NCBI GenBank assembly: GCA_913062525.1
Contig: CAJXWA010000007.1
Span: forward strand, 1 to 51,641
Direction of reading: 5' to 3'
From: an uncultured Alphaproteobacteria bacterium
Lineage (GTDB): Bacteria; Pseudomonadota; Alphaproteobacteria; Sneathiellales; Sneathiellaceae
DNA: 51,641 nucleotides
Within the stretch, counting starts at the first letter, position 1. The number at the start of each line of letters is the position of its first letter. A program made the position numbers and the translations under genes. Below the pieces are notes generated by a model. It saw only the letters and a list, made by a program, of their open reading frames with translations. It was not told the origin of the DNA and made no database searches. This document shows, in pieces, positions 25,950 to 34,926 of this stretch.

Positions 25950-26585
25950 CTACTCAGAATAGTCTCTGCCGGCTCTATTTTTATATCTTGGCAACACCCA
26001 GCCCCACAGGATACCCCCGCTTCTGACTAGAAAACCGGCGACAATGGAAAGGCCAACAGAAACCAGAACATTGACCCCTATTTGAAGTAAACCTATGTAA
26101 GAAGCTGCGGACACCAACGCTGCAGTCACATAAACTTCGGGCTTTAGCAGAAAAGATGTCTCACCCGCAACGACATCTCTAATTAGTCCGCCGAAGGTCG
26201 CCGTCATAACCCCAAGAACAATGGACAGCAATAAAGGAGCCCCACTTTCAAGTGCAATATGGGCACCCATAACTCCAAACACAGCTAAACCAATGGCGTC
26301 CCCCCAAATGAGCACAGCATATCTTTTTTGTAATCGATGAGCGAAAAAGTAGGTGAAAAGGGCGACTGAAAAACAAACCATCAAATAATTTGGATCATTA
26401 ATCCAGAATACCGGGCGGGATAACAACAAATCTCTCACAGTTCCGCCGCCAACCCCCGTTAACGTTGCCATTAAGGCAAAACCGATTACGTCCAGTTCCT
26501 TTCGGCTGGCCACAAGGCCGCCTGTTGCGGCAAAAACCGCAACACCCGCCAAATCTACGAACGTAATTAGAGACTGAAAATCCAT
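25950..26585 (-). CDS. TRIC-type cation channel family membrane protein (UPF0126)
   Basis: 211 residues with seven hydrophobic helices and the duplicated glycine-rich motifs of the bacterial TRIC/YicG family: LTGVGGGTVRDLLL in the first half and ATFGGLIRDVVAGE in the second. Prokaryotic members form trimeric monovalent-cation channels. It follows the tungstate-binding protein gene by 35 bp on the same strand and may be cotranscribed with that transporter, though no functional link is known. Confidence 0.88.
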   Translation of the reverse strand: MDFQSLITFVDLAGVAVFAATGGLVASRKELDVIGFALMATLTGVGGGTVRDLLLSRPVFWINDPNYLMVCFSVALFTYFFAHRLQKRYAVLIWGDAIGLAVFGVMGAHIALESGAPLLLSIVLGVMTATFGGLIRDVVAGETSFLLKPEVYVTAALVSAASYIGLLQIGVNVLVSVGLSIVAGFLVRSGGILWGWVLPRYKNRAGRDYSE

Positions 26586-26620
26586 AAAAGGATTATGTCG
26601 ACTTTCAATCCAGTTGCCGA

Positions 26621-27433
26621 CTAGTTTTTTGCATTGGGGACAAAAAGCTGCTGGCCCAACACCTTATACTTTGCAATCAACACTTGCCCTTTGCGACTTG
26701 TCAGCCATTTTTCGAACCTTAACGCCGAGGTCTTTTTGACATGTGGATGTTTTACAGAACTGATAGGTAAATAGGCATATTGATTAAACAATAGAGGGTC
26801 GCCAGAATAGATAATTTTCAAGCCTCCCTTGTTTCCAAAATTAAGCCAACTTGCCCGATCAGAAAATGTGTAGGCATTCATAGCGGATGCCAAATTAAGG
26901 GTCGCCCCCATGCTCGAGCCACTTGCCCTGTACCATGCGCTACTGAATGTATCTGGTTTCAGGTGCGCCGCCTCCCACAGTGATAATTCCTTGCGATGGG
27001 TCCCACTTTCATCGCCGCGACTTACAAAAGCTTTCCCAGATTGACGTATTGCTTTCAGAACATCCGTTGTCGTTTTTTGGGAACCACCGCCAATGACGTC
27101 ACTTGCAGGTCCTAGAAACACGAAATCGTTATACATAATCTCGCGGCGGTATTCTGCGAAACCTTGCGTTATAAAATTTTCTTCCGCGGCACGGGAATGA
27201 ACAAGAACAGCATCGACATCACCTTGCTGGCCCAATTTCAACGCTTGCCCGGTTCCCACGACCAGTAAGCGCACATCCAAATCCAAATCCCTTTTCACTT
27301 CTAGGAGCAAGACATCAGACAGGCCAGAATTGTGAAACGATGTGGTGACGGCAAGTCTCATTTCAGCAGCAGATGCGATCCCCGTTATAATCACTAGGCA
27401 GGAAGCCGTAATCAATCCGGTCCAGTTCCTCAT
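26621..27433 (-). CDS. tupA: Tungstate ABC transporter, substrate-binding protein
   Basis: 270-residue periplasmic binding protein with a signal peptide (about 1-22, ending SAA). VTTSFHNSGLSDVLL and VVGTGQALKLGQQGDVDAVLVHSRAAEE are the signature segments of TupA-type tungstate binders, which differ from molybdate ModA; YNDFVFLGP follows. It is the last gene of the transport operon, overlapping the ATPase gene by 4 bp. Tungstate would feed the molybdopterin-dependent enzymes; none of those is in this window. Confidence 0.9.
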   Translation of the reverse strand: MRNWTGLITASCLVIITGIASAAEMRLAVTTSFHNSGLSDVLLLEVKRDLDLDVRLLVVGTGQALKLGQQGDVDAVLVHSRAAEENFITQGFAEYRREIMYNDFVFLGPASDVIGGGSQKTTTDVLKAIRQSGKAFVSRGDESGTHRKELSLWEAAHLKPDTFSSAWYRASGSSMGATLNLASAMNAYTFSDRASWLNFGNKGGLKIIYSGDPLLFNQYAYLPISSVKHPHVKKTSALRFEKWLTSRKGQVLIAKYKVLGQQLFVPNAKN

Positions 27434-28146
27434 AGCAAAATATCCCCTTGTAAAAAGGATTTTGCTTCTGGGGTTTTAGGCTCAATAAAAAACAGCTCCC
27501 CATCCGTAAATTCGTGAATTTCCCCCCGCAATAGAAACACAACTTCACTCGCCAATCGTCTAGCTTGCCCCATATCATGTGTCGCCATGACAATTCGGGT
27601 TCCGCCAGAAATCGCCGTCTGAATTAAATTTTCAATGGCTTGCGTGGAGGCTCCATCAAGATTAGTGGTCGGTTCATCCAAGAACAAAACGTCAGGCTTA
27701 ATTATTAGAGCGCGAGCCACGGCAAGTTTTTGCTTTTCCCCGCCAGATAAAACGCTGGCAGGCTTATGCTCAAAACTCTCAAGCCCAACAGCCTTTAGCC
27801 AAATTGAAGCTTCCTCAATCGCCGCTGATTTTGGTATCCCACGAACCCGTAACGGGAAAATGAGATTTTCTAGGACGGATCGTCTCATTACCACAGGTGT
27901 TTGAAAAATAAACGATTGTTTATCACTGGCGGTTTTAAAACTTGTTTGCCAAGTCACTGTCCCCACAGTTGGCTTCTGCAAGCCGTGCATCAAGCGAAGT
28001 AAAGTGGTTTTCCCCGCGCCGTTTGGCCCCATAACAATTGTGCACCCCGAAGAGGATAGCGTCCAACTTGCGGGCCCGAGGATCACTTTTCCTGACTTTT
28101 CAACGGCGACATTTGCAAGGTTGAGCGGAAGAATAGAAACTACCAT
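27430..28146 (-). CDS. tupC: Tungstate ABC transporter, ATP-binding protein
   Basis: 238-residue ABC ATPase energising import. Walker A GPNGAGKTTLLR (about 38-49), signature LSGGEKQKLAVARAL, Walker B VLFLDEPTTNLDG and the switch His in MATHDMGQ are intact. Its start overlaps the permease gene by 7 bp and its end overlaps tupA by 4 bp, so the three are translationally coupled. It lacks the regulatory C-terminal domain that ModC proteins often carry. Confidence 0.9.
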   Translation of the reverse strand: MVVSILPLNLANVAVEKSGKVILGPASWTLSSSGCTIVMGPNGAGKTTLLRLMHGLQKPTVGTVTWQTSFKTASDKQSFIFQTPVVMRRSVLENLIFPLRVRGIPKSAAIEEASIWLKAVGLESFEHKPASVLSGGEKQKLAVARALIIKPDVLFLDEPTTNLDGASTQAIENLIQTAISGGTRIVMATHDMGQARRLASEVVFLLRGEIHEFTDGELFFIEPKTPEAKSFLQGDILL

Positions 28147-28844
28147 ACGCCCCCTCTTTCTGTTTTAGAGAGGCTGTGGACAGCCAGATTAATCACAATG
28201 GCAATGGTAATCAGAACAATTCCCAACCCAAGAGCCAACGCGAAATCACCCTTTCCGACTTCAAGTGCAATAGCCGTTGTTAAAACCCGTGTGAGATGGT
28301 CGATATTACCACCGACAATCATGATCGCCCCAACCTCACCAATGGCCCTGCCAAAACCAGTCAAAGTTGCCGTCAGGAGTGCCCGCCGCCCATCTCGGAG
28401 AAGCACCCAAATTCGTTGTGATTTTGTCGTATGAATTGAGATTAGCAAATCATGGTAGAGGTACCATAGATCCCTCAACGCTTGATGAGACAAGGACGCA
28501 ATGATCGGTGTTACAATAATTACTTGCGCAAGTATCATGGCGGTCGGGGTGAAGAGTAGATCCAGCACTCCAAATGGTCCTGATCGCGACAAAAGAATAT
28601 ATACCACGAGGCCAACAACAACGGGCGGCAACCCCATCAGCGCATTTAGAATGGCTATAGCTATGCGGCGATACCTAAACCGTGCGACCGCAAGAAAAGC
28701 ACCAAAAGGCAATCCGATCACTGCTGCTATAAGAACCGCAACGACGCTCACTTGCAATGACCGCAACGATATCTCCACAAGGTCATTATCCAATGTAATA
28801 ACAAGGTTTACGGCGGCAATTACGCCGGCGAGTAAATCGTTCAT
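28140..28844 (-). CDS. tupB: Tungstate ABC transporter, permease
   Basis: 234-residue inner-membrane permease with about five to six hydrophobic helices. The cytoplasmic EAA loop reads AIGEVGAIMIVGGNIDHLTRVL, matching TupB-type permeases. It is the first gene of the operon, with a 100-bp gap to the divergent DUF1499 gene holding the promoter. The order permease, ATPase, binding protein is unlike the common binding-protein-first layout. Confidence 0.9.
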   Translation of the reverse strand: MNDLLAGVIAAVNLVITLDNDLVEISLRSLQVSVVAVLIAAVIGLPFGAFLAVARFRYRRIAIAILNALMGLPPVVVGLVVYILLSRSGPFGVLDLLFTPTAMILAQVIIVTPIIASLSHQALRDLWYLYHDLLISIHTTKSQRIWVLLRDGRRALLTATLTGFGRAIGEVGAIMIVGGNIDHLTRVLTTAIALEVGKGDFALALGLGIVLITIAIVINLAVHSLSKTERGGVW

Positions 28845-28950
28845 TCTGTATCTTTAGCGCCCTACTATTTTTGCGGTTGGCAATCCTAATGTATTTATTG
28901 TCTACTAACGAGAAGAAGACAACCTCAATACTTTATCAAAAGACAGGCCC

Positions 28951-29439
28951 ATGATGATGCTAAACACGACTATTATTTCTCTAGGTGCGCTTGCCATCTT
29001 ATTGATTATTCGCTTCACACCGATTTGGGATAGTGTTTTATCGTCTGGAACGTATAAGTCTGTTGATTTTGGAAAACTGAAAACACCCAAGACCCCAAAT
29101 TGGGCTTTGGTATGCCCAGAGGGTTATTGTCCGGAAGCCAAAAACCATCGCACGGCTCCAATTTTTAATCATTCTGCTACGGATTTAGCAAAAAAAGTGA
29201 AAGAAATTATTCTGTCAGAAGGTAATTCCAGTGTTCGCGAAGATAACGGAACAAGGTTTGATCTAGTTATTAGAACGCCCGTGTTGAGGTGGCCCGATCT
29301 GATCACAATTGAAGTCATTGAATTACCGAACAATCAAAGTAGCATCGCCATTTACAGCCGCTCTATTTATGGGCGTTCTGATTTAGGAGCCAATGGCAAA
29401 CGGGTCAAGCGCTGGCTTGAAAAATTGAAATCATCCTAA
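28951..29439 (+). CDS. DUF1499 membrane-anchored protein
   Basis: 162 residues with one N-terminal hydrophobic helix (about 4-21) and a DUF1499 body (WALVCPEGYC at about 50, and the C-terminal IYSRSIYGRSDLGANGKRVKRWLEKL signature in two parts). The family is widespread in proteobacteria and has no assigned reaction. Three ATG codons in tandem begin the ORF, so the exact start is open by two residues. It is divergent from the tungstate transporter. Confidence 0.85.
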   Translation: MMMLNTTIISLGALAILLIIRFTPIWDSVLSSGTYKSVDFGKLKTPKTPNWALVCPEGYCPEAKNHRTAPIFNHSATDLAKKVKEIILSEGNSSVREDNGTRFDLVIRTPVLRWPDLITIEVIELPNNQSSIAIYSRSIYGRSDLGANGKRVKRWLEKLKSS

Positions 29440-29493
29440 CACTTCAAATTAAATTATTTTAGCCTTGCCCAGACTAAGTCCTTCCTAAATACT

Positions 29494-29672
29494 GCAGGCG
29501 TTCAAGGGTTTCTGTAGGCATTGCCTGCGGAAATAATAGGGAACACGGTAGGATTTAACGATCTGATCCGGGACTGCCCCCGCAACTGTGAGCGTTAGTC
29601 TTTGTCCATCTTGCCACTGGAGTTTTCCGGGAAGGCGGACATCGACGATTATGCGCGAGTCAGGAGACCTGC
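29494..29672 (+). ncRNA. Cobalamin (AdoCbl) riboswitch
   Basis: The conserved core is unmistakable: GGGAACACGGT, then CCGGGACTGCCCCCGCAACTG, GCCACTGG, GGGAAGGCGG and GAGTCAGGAGACCTGCC. The closing stem pairs GCAGG (29494-29498) with CCTGC (29668-29672). It sits 77 bp before the CbiM-type gene start. Two hairpins follow (29692-29709 and 29720-29734), the second ending just before the Shine-Dalgarno, so control of translation initiation is plausible. Confidence 0.95.
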
Positions 29673-29691
29673 CCTTTTACACCCAAAAACG

Positions 29692-29734
29692 GCCAGCTAT
29701 TTGGCTGGCATAACTTATCCGCACGGTGGGTGCG
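29692..29734 (+). promoter_or_regulatory. Two hairpins between riboswitch and CbiM start (expression platform candidate)
   Basis: GCCAGC pairs with GCTGGC (29692-29709), and CGCAC pairs with GTGCG (29720-29734). The second stem ends five bases before AAGGAGA, the ribosome binding site at 29736-29742. No T-run follows either, which argues for translational rather than termination control. Confidence 0.45.
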
Positions 29735-29748
29735 AAAAGGAGAATAAA

Positions 29749-30414
29749 ATGCATATTGAACCCGGGCTCGTGGCTCCGGCTAAAGTCGCTATTGCCAACG
29801 TTGGCGCCATCGCAATTTTTGCATGGGGCTTTAAAGAACAAGTCAAAGAATTCCTAAAACAGCCATGGATTTTAATGAAAAGCTTGCTAGCCGCAGCTTT
29901 TTTCTCACTATTCATGCAAAGTTACAGTATTCCCATTGGACCATCGGAGCTGCATTTTGTAGGTGCCATGGCCATGTATCTAACATTAGGTTTCACACCA
30001 ACATTGCTGGGATTTGGCGCTGGTCTCCTGTTCCAGGGGATCGCTTTTGATCCAGGTGATCTTGTTCATTTAGGCGTTAATAGCCTGACATTAATGTTAC
30101 CGCTTATCACCACACATTATGTTTCCGGCAGACAATATTTCCAAGAAGCTCTATCAAAACGGCTTTCCTGGTTTAACATTGTGAAATTGGATGCCATTTA
30201 TTATGTCGGTGTTTCCGGCATGGTTGGGTTTTGGTTGTTAGTGGGCGATGTTGCGACACCATTTGCCTCTTGGGCAGCTTTCATGGCGTCATATATGGTG
30301 CTAGTTGTTCTGGAACCCGTAGTGACCTTTGCTGCTGTAAAAGGTTTAAAAGCCTTTGAAGACACAAAAATTGTCGCAAGACTAACCAGTGTAAGAAGTT
30401 TGACTATTTCTTAA
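29749..30414 (+). CDS. CbiM-family cobalt transport permease
   Basis: 221 residues, six to seven hydrophobic helices. The MHIEPG start is the CbiM hallmark: the N-terminal Met-x-His loop coordinates Co2+ (the second residue is His). An upstream in-frame start at 29602 would lie inside the riboswitch, so the ATG at 29749 with AAGGAGA is the true one. No CbiN, CbiQ or CbiO gene follows; a terminator comes directly after. It is therefore a solitary, B12-repressed importer-like protein, which may work alone or borrow another ECF module. Confidence 0.9.
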   Translation: MHIEPGLVAPAKVAIANVGAIAIFAWGFKEQVKEFLKQPWILMKSLLAAAFFSLFMQSYSIPIGPSELHFVGAMAMYLTLGFTPTLLGFGAGLLFQGIAFDPGDLVHLGVNSLTLMLPLITTHYVSGRQYFQEALSKRLSWFNIVKLDAIYYVGVSGMVGFWLLVGDVATPFASWAAFMASYMVLVVLEPVVTFAAVKGLKAFEDTKIVARLTSVRSLTIS

Positions 30415-30436
30415 ATTCAGTCATTTCAATACATTT

Positions 30437-30463
30437 AAGGCCGCCACATTGGCGGCCTTTTTT
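30437..30463 (+). terminator. Rho-independent terminator after the CbiM-type gene
   Basis: AAGGCCGCC (30437-30445), loop ACATT, GGCGGCCTT (30451-30459), followed by a run of T to 30463. A nine-bp perfect stem with a T-run, 22 bp after the stop, isolates the riboswitch unit from the MFS gene. Confidence 0.93.
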
Positions 30464-30547
30464 AATTTCTCTTCTACCAGAGCGATAATTAGGATAGATT
30501 TTTATACTCGAATACTAATTGCTTAGACCTAATGAAGTTTGCTGCTG

Positions 30548-31765
30548 ATGCTCCAACTGCCAGAAACAAAAGCCTTTGTGAAACGGGAATGGCGCTTTTT
30601 GTTATTTGGGCTGCTTCTGACTTTCTGGTCCAGCCCTGGCCAGACATTTGTAATTTCTCTATTTAGTAGCCATATTCGCGCCGATTTCAATCTTACTCAC
30701 GGTGAATTTGGGACGATCTATACGATCGCCACTCTTGCTAGTGCAGCCTTATTATGGAAAACAGGCCCGCTTGTAGACCATATGCCCCTCAAAAAATTCG
30801 CCCTACAGGCCGTCGTGATTATGAGCATCGCAACTGCTTTAGTCGCAGGCATTCAAGGACCAATTACACTTTGCCTTGGTATATTTTGTGTCCGTTTTAT
30901 GGGACAAGGTATGCTTTATCATATCGCCCTAACGTCGATGGCTCGCAGGTATGAGAAAGAGAGAGGACGTGCAGTTGCAATTGCAGGACTGGGATTTTCA
31001 TTGGCTGAAACGTCTTTCCCCCCTCTTATTGTATTGGCTTTGGGCGCGTTCGATTGGAAACTCATATGGCTAGCGATGGCATTTTTAATTGCCTGCACCC
31101 TACCACCGATCATTCCGCGGCTTATTTCCCACACAACAACTCAAGATGGACAAGGGTCCGCCGAACTTATCGCACTGGACGATGACCAGAAGCATTGGAC
31201 AAGGGCTAGAATGCTTCGCGATCGTCGCTTCTATTTGCTTGCCCTCACCCCAATTGCCCAATCAGGTGTAATTACAGGTATTTTCTTTCATCAAGTGTAT
31301 CTGATTTCTCTTAAAGGGTGGAGCCTTGAGTGGTGGAGTATTTGCTTCAGTATATTCGCTGCATCGGCTTTCACCGGGACTTTAACCAGCGGTTTTCTTG
31401 TTGATCATTTTCGGGCCCGCATCGTTGCTCCAGTAGTTTTATTGCCCTTAGCCACAGGCCTGATTTTATTTGGCAGTCTATCACATCCCGCTTTTGCAGC
31501 ATTGATTATGGCGTTTTTCGGATTTGGCGCAGGGCTCAGCGGTCCCTCGTTTTCTTCGCTCTGGCCGGAACTTTATGGGCTTAAACATTTGGGAGCAATC
31601 CGATCTGTCGCCAATGTTGTCATGGTGTTTGGATCAGCACTTGGCCCTGTTGTCGTGGGCACTGCTCTAGATGCTGGTATCTCATTACAAGCTATCTGCT
31701 ACGTATCTGCTGGATTAGTAATGTGTGGATCAATCGCATGCTTAAAGGCGCTTAAAGATGACTAA
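30548..31765 (+). CDS. Major facilitator superfamily transporter
   Basis: 405-residue carrier with about twelve hydrophobic helices and a central cytoplasmic loop (about 195-225). The loop after helix 2 (LVDHMPLKKF) and the matching second-half motif (FLVDHFRARIV) follow the MFS pattern. No substrate can be inferred. The ORF opens with a TTG at 30539; the ATG at 30548 is preferred, but neither has a good Shine-Dalgarno. Its stop overlaps the stop of the convergent histidine kinase gene by 4 bp. Confidence 0.87.
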   Translation: MLQLPETKAFVKREWRFLLFGLLLTFWSSPGQTFVISLFSSHIRADFNLTHGEFGTIYTIATLASAALLWKTGPLVDHMPLKKFALQAVVIMSIATALVAGIQGPITLCLGIFCVRFMGQGMLYHIALTSMARRYEKERGRAVAIAGLGFSLAETSFPPLIVLALGAFDWKLIWLAMAFLIACTLPPIIPRLISHTTTQDGQGSAELIALDDDQKHWTRARMLRDRRFYLLALTPIAQSGVITGIFFHQVYLISLKGWSLEWWSICFSIFAASAFTGTLTSGFLVDHFRARIVAPVVLLPLATGLILFGSLSHPAFAALIMAFFGFGAGLSGPSFSSLWPELYGLKHLGAIRSVANVVMVFGSALGPVVVGTALDAGISLQAICYVSAGLVMCGSIACLKALKDD

Positions 31766-33450
31766 CTCCCATTGGGCAGCGTAACGATAACTTTTGTTCC
31801 TCGGCCAACTTCACTATCAATGACAAGTTCGCCCTCATGCATATCAACAAGTGATTTCACGATAGCCAAGCCAAGCCCAGTTCCCTCCTGAGCTTTCAAC
31901 ACATCATCTTCACCACGAACGAATGGTTTGATCAAAGACTCGATTTTGTCGGGGGGAAATCCATGCCCCGTATCTTCAATTTTTATGACGTGATATGCCC
32001 CGACCTCGGAGACCTTCAATAGAATACGGCCTCCTTCAGGTGTAAACTTCACAGCATTTGACAATAGATTGATCAATATCTGCGAAACAGCACGCCCGTC
32101 TGCATTAAGGGCGCTTAATCCTTCGGCTACGTCTTCAATATAGTTGATGTTCTTTTTTTGCGCCAAACCACTAATAATTGCAGAACATTCAATCACAATA
32201 TCTTTGATGAAAAAGCCTTTTTTACTCAACGATAACTCGTTAGCTTCAATGGCCGACAAATCAAGAATGTCATTAACCAAATTTAAAAGGTGCCGCCCGC
32301 TCATCAATATATCGTTAGTATATTCTTCATATCGATCTGACCCAAGAGGGCCAAAAATCTGGCTATTTAAAACCTCTGAAAATCCGATAATTGCATTAAG
32401 AGGCGTCCGTAATTCGTGGCTCATTGTCGCCAAAAATTCAGATTTTGTTTTATTAGCCTTCTCTGCCTCTACAAGGGCTTTGCGCCGTGCTGCCTCGGCT
32501 TGCTTTTGAGCGCTTATGTCGCGTAAAAAACCTGTAAAAAAGCGTTCCTCTTCAATTTTATATTCAGTAACTGTCAGTTCGACAGGAAACTCAACACCAT
32601 TGCTCCGTTGGGCAATTGTTTCAACTCGCGTATCTAAAATCCGATGCCCCGCAACTTTTGATAACTTATCGAACCATTCATTAAAACGATTTTGAAAGCC
32701 GGGAGGAACAAGCAAATCAGTAAACTTTCGTCCCGTCAGTTCATTTCGGCCAAATCCAAACATTTTCCGGGCCGCTTGATTGCATTCAACTAGGTTGCCC
32801 CGAACATCAATCGTAATAATGCCATCCAATGACGCATTAAAAATCAGACGATTACGTTTTTCGCTTTCAACAAGTTCACGGCTTTTCTGTATAAGCTGTA
32901 ACTTTGCAGCTGTCAGTGCTGCAATAAAGGTCAGCAGATCCATATGCTCCTGTTTGAAGTGATTTCTGCGTATATCCTCACAATCGATGACCCCATAAAG
33001 ATGATCTTCGCACAATATGGGAACACAAATTTCGGACACAGCACCTTCGATATCCGAAATATAAAAATCACAATTGTCTAGATCACTTAAGTTTAGCGCC
33101 TCACGGGATGCCGCGACACGTCCTGTCACGCCTTCACCCAAAGGAATTTCCATTGGATTAACAATGACATTATCAATTGGATTTTTCTTTCCTATCGCGG
33201 CACGCTGACACAGTAAGTCCCTGTCTTTATCAATCAGATATACCACACAATCATCGAACCCAAGTTTACTCACCAGTTCGCGGGCGACGTACCAAACCAG
33301 TTCAATGTCATCAGATATGCTGATCATATTCACGGCAAATGCATTCATTATTTGAAGCTGTGTTTTATTTGTCGTTATATTAGGTGCCTCAGCAACCATG
33401 ACCGACTGATCGTCCAATTCTCGCACTCCTAAAGAAGATTTTTTTGTCAT
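31762..33450 (-). CDS. GAF-PAS sensor histidine kinase, cytoplasmic
   Basis: 562 residues with no membrane segment. A GAF domain spans about 45-185, a PAS domain about 200-315, then a HisKA domain with His345 (MSHELRTPLNAIIGF) and a complete HATPase (LLSNAVKFTPEGG, EDTGHGFP, GTGLGLAIVK). The IFGPLGSDRYEEY stretch resembles the other kinase in this window, so the two transmitter modules are related. Cys68, Cys81, Cys127, Cys142, Cys147 and Cys157 in or near the GAF region are notable but not proof of redox sensing. No response regulator is nearby. Confidence 0.93.
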   Translation of the reverse strand: MTKKSSLGVRELDDQSVMVAEAPNITTNKTQLQIMNAFAVNMISISDDIELVWYVARELVSKLGFDDCVVYLIDKDRDLLCQRAAIGKKNPIDNVIVNPMEIPLGEGVTGRVAASREALNLSDLDNCDFYISDIEGAVSEICVPILCEDHLYGVIDCEDIRRNHFKQEHMDLLTFIAALTAAKLQLIQKSRELVESEKRNRLIFNASLDGIITIDVRGNLVECNQAARKMFGFGRNELTGRKFTDLLVPPGFQNRFNEWFDKLSKVAGHRILDTRVETIAQRSNGVEFPVELTVTEYKIEEERFFTGFLRDISAQKQAEAARRKALVEAEKANKTKSEFLATMSHELRTPLNAIIGFSEVLNSQIFGPLGSDRYEEYTNDILMSGRHLLNLVNDILDLSAIEANELSLSKKGFFIKDIVIECSAIISGLAQKKNINYIEDVAEGLSALNADGRAVSQILINLLSNAVKFTPEGGRILLKVSEVGAYHVIKIEDTGHGFPPDKIESLIKPFVRGEDDVLKAQEGTGLGLAIVKSLVDMHEGELVIDSEVGRGTKVIVTLPNGS

Positions 33451-33783
33451 AGCTACGACCGATAAGAGCTGATTGGTTGTTGGTGCAAGTAAGGGAAAAT
33501 ATTATTAATTTAAGTAACGTTGTCTTCCAGTGACACATCCCATATGCCACATTACAACAAAAACTAATATTGGTCCAATTTATAAGCTACCCTCCGTAGA
33601 TGCAATCTGTACCTCAAATTCCCTGATCCACCAGAGAGGTACGAGCAATTATGAGGCTAGCTGTTTGCTATATTAAATATGTATTTCAAGAAATTTAACT
33701 TTCCACATACGTGCCGCACTCGTACTAATAAAAATAAGAATACGAAAACTAATGCAGAAAAACTGTGCGGGAGAAATTAGCAA
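33451..33783. other. 333-bp region before the iron-type alcohol dehydrogenase
   Basis: No gene seen. It holds a 7-bp inverted repeat GTACCTC (33609-33615) and GAGGTAC (33636-33642) with a 20-base spacer, then an A+T-rich stretch leading to GGGAGA before the dehydrogenase start. It should contain the divergent promoters of the kinase and dehydrogenase genes. Confidence 0.35.
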
Positions 33784-34920
33784 ATGGCACTTATCACCTA
33801 TCATAACCAAATGGATATCGACTTTGGCGCAATTGAGAGAATTGGGGCGGCGCTCAAGAAAAATGGGATTTCACGGCCCCTGATTTGCACCGATAAAGGT
33901 ATTGTTGATACGGGCATCTATGATGCTCTACGCCTCGCACTTCCCAATGATATCGCAGCCACTGTTTTCGATGAAACACCAGGAAACCCAACAGAGGTTG
34001 CCGTTGATGCAGCCCTTAAATTATATCGCGAGAATGATTGCGACGGCGTTATCGCCATTGGCGGCGGCTCATCAATTGATTTGGGAAAAGGCGTGGCCCT
34101 AAAAGCCAGTCATGATGGCCCGATTATTAACTGGTCTGCGGTAAGAGGTGGGCGCGACAAAATTGGTGTGGCTCCTCCCATTATTGCTATTCCAACAACT
34201 GCAGGTACGGGCAGTGAAGTTGGCGGAGGAACAGTCATTGTCACGGAAGATGGACAAAAAGTTGTTATAGCAAGCCCTTATCTTCTTCCCAAAATTGCCA
34301 TTTGTGATCCCAACCTGACTTTAGGATTACCCAAACATCTAACAGCAGCAACAGGAATGGATGCAATGGCCCACTGCATCGAGGCCTATCTGACACCCGT
34401 CATAAATCCACCAGCGGCAGCAATTGGACTTGATGGTCTTGAACGCGTGGTTAAATATCTGAAACGGGCAGTTGACAATGGTCAAGACAAAGATGCCCGC
34501 TGGAACATGATGATGGCAGCGAGTGAAGGCGCCATGGCGTTTTCAAAAGGACTTGGGGCCGTCCACTCAATGAGCCATGCAGTGGGTGCCTTGCCGGAAC
34601 TCGGAGCCCATCACGGAACCCTAAATGCTGTTTTACTTCCCGCAGTACTCCGCTTCAACGCAGATCATGTGGGAAATAAATATGAGAAAATCCGGCGCGC
34701 AATGGGACTGGAAATTGGCGCCGACATCTCGAACTGGATCACTGAGTTCAACAGAACCCTCGGCCTCCCTGCAAATCTGGCTCAAATGGGGGTAACCGAA
34801 GAAATGATACCCGCGCTTGCTCGTCATTGCATGACAGATGCGTGTCATTTCACGAACCCGGTTCAGCCTAGTGTTGAACAATACGAAAGCCTGTATCGTG
34901 AGGCCCTAAACGCTGAGTAA
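33784..34920 (+). CDS. Iron-containing alcohol dehydrogenase
   Basis: 378-residue group III alcohol dehydrogenase, NAD(P)-dependent. GGGSSIDLGKG binds the nucleotide; metal ligands are the Asp and His in GMDAMAHCIEAYL, and the His residues in AVHSMSHAVG and GAHHGTLNAVLLP. The full length and all ligands are present. Substrate not deducible; homologues reduce or oxidise aldehydes, primary alcohols or hydroxy acids. The GGGAGA ahead of the start supports the ATG at 33784. It converges with the DDAH-type gene, 6 bp between the stops. Confidence 0.92.
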   Translation: MALITYHNQMDIDFGAIERIGAALKKNGISRPLICTDKGIVDTGIYDALRLALPNDIAATVFDETPGNPTEVAVDAALKLYRENDCDGVIAIGGGSSIDLGKGVALKASHDGPIINWSAVRGGRDKIGVAPPIIAIPTTAGTGSEVGGGTVIVTEDGQKVVIASPYLLPKIAICDPNLTLGLPKHLTAATGMDAMAHCIEAYLTPVINPPAAAIGLDGLERVVKYLKRAVDNGQDKDARWNMMMAASEGAMAFSKGLGAVHSMSHAVGALPELGAHHGTLNAVLLPAVLRFNADHVGNKYEKIRRAMGLEIGADISNWITEFNRTLGLPANLAQMGVTEEMIPALARHCMTDACHFTNPVQPSVEQYESLYREALNAE

Positions 34921-34926
34921 AACTGA

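Noticed and set aside
29602-29748. N-terminal extension of the CbiM-type protein
   Set aside because: It would translate the cobalamin riboswitch; MHIEPG at 29749 with a Shine-Dalgarno is the true start.
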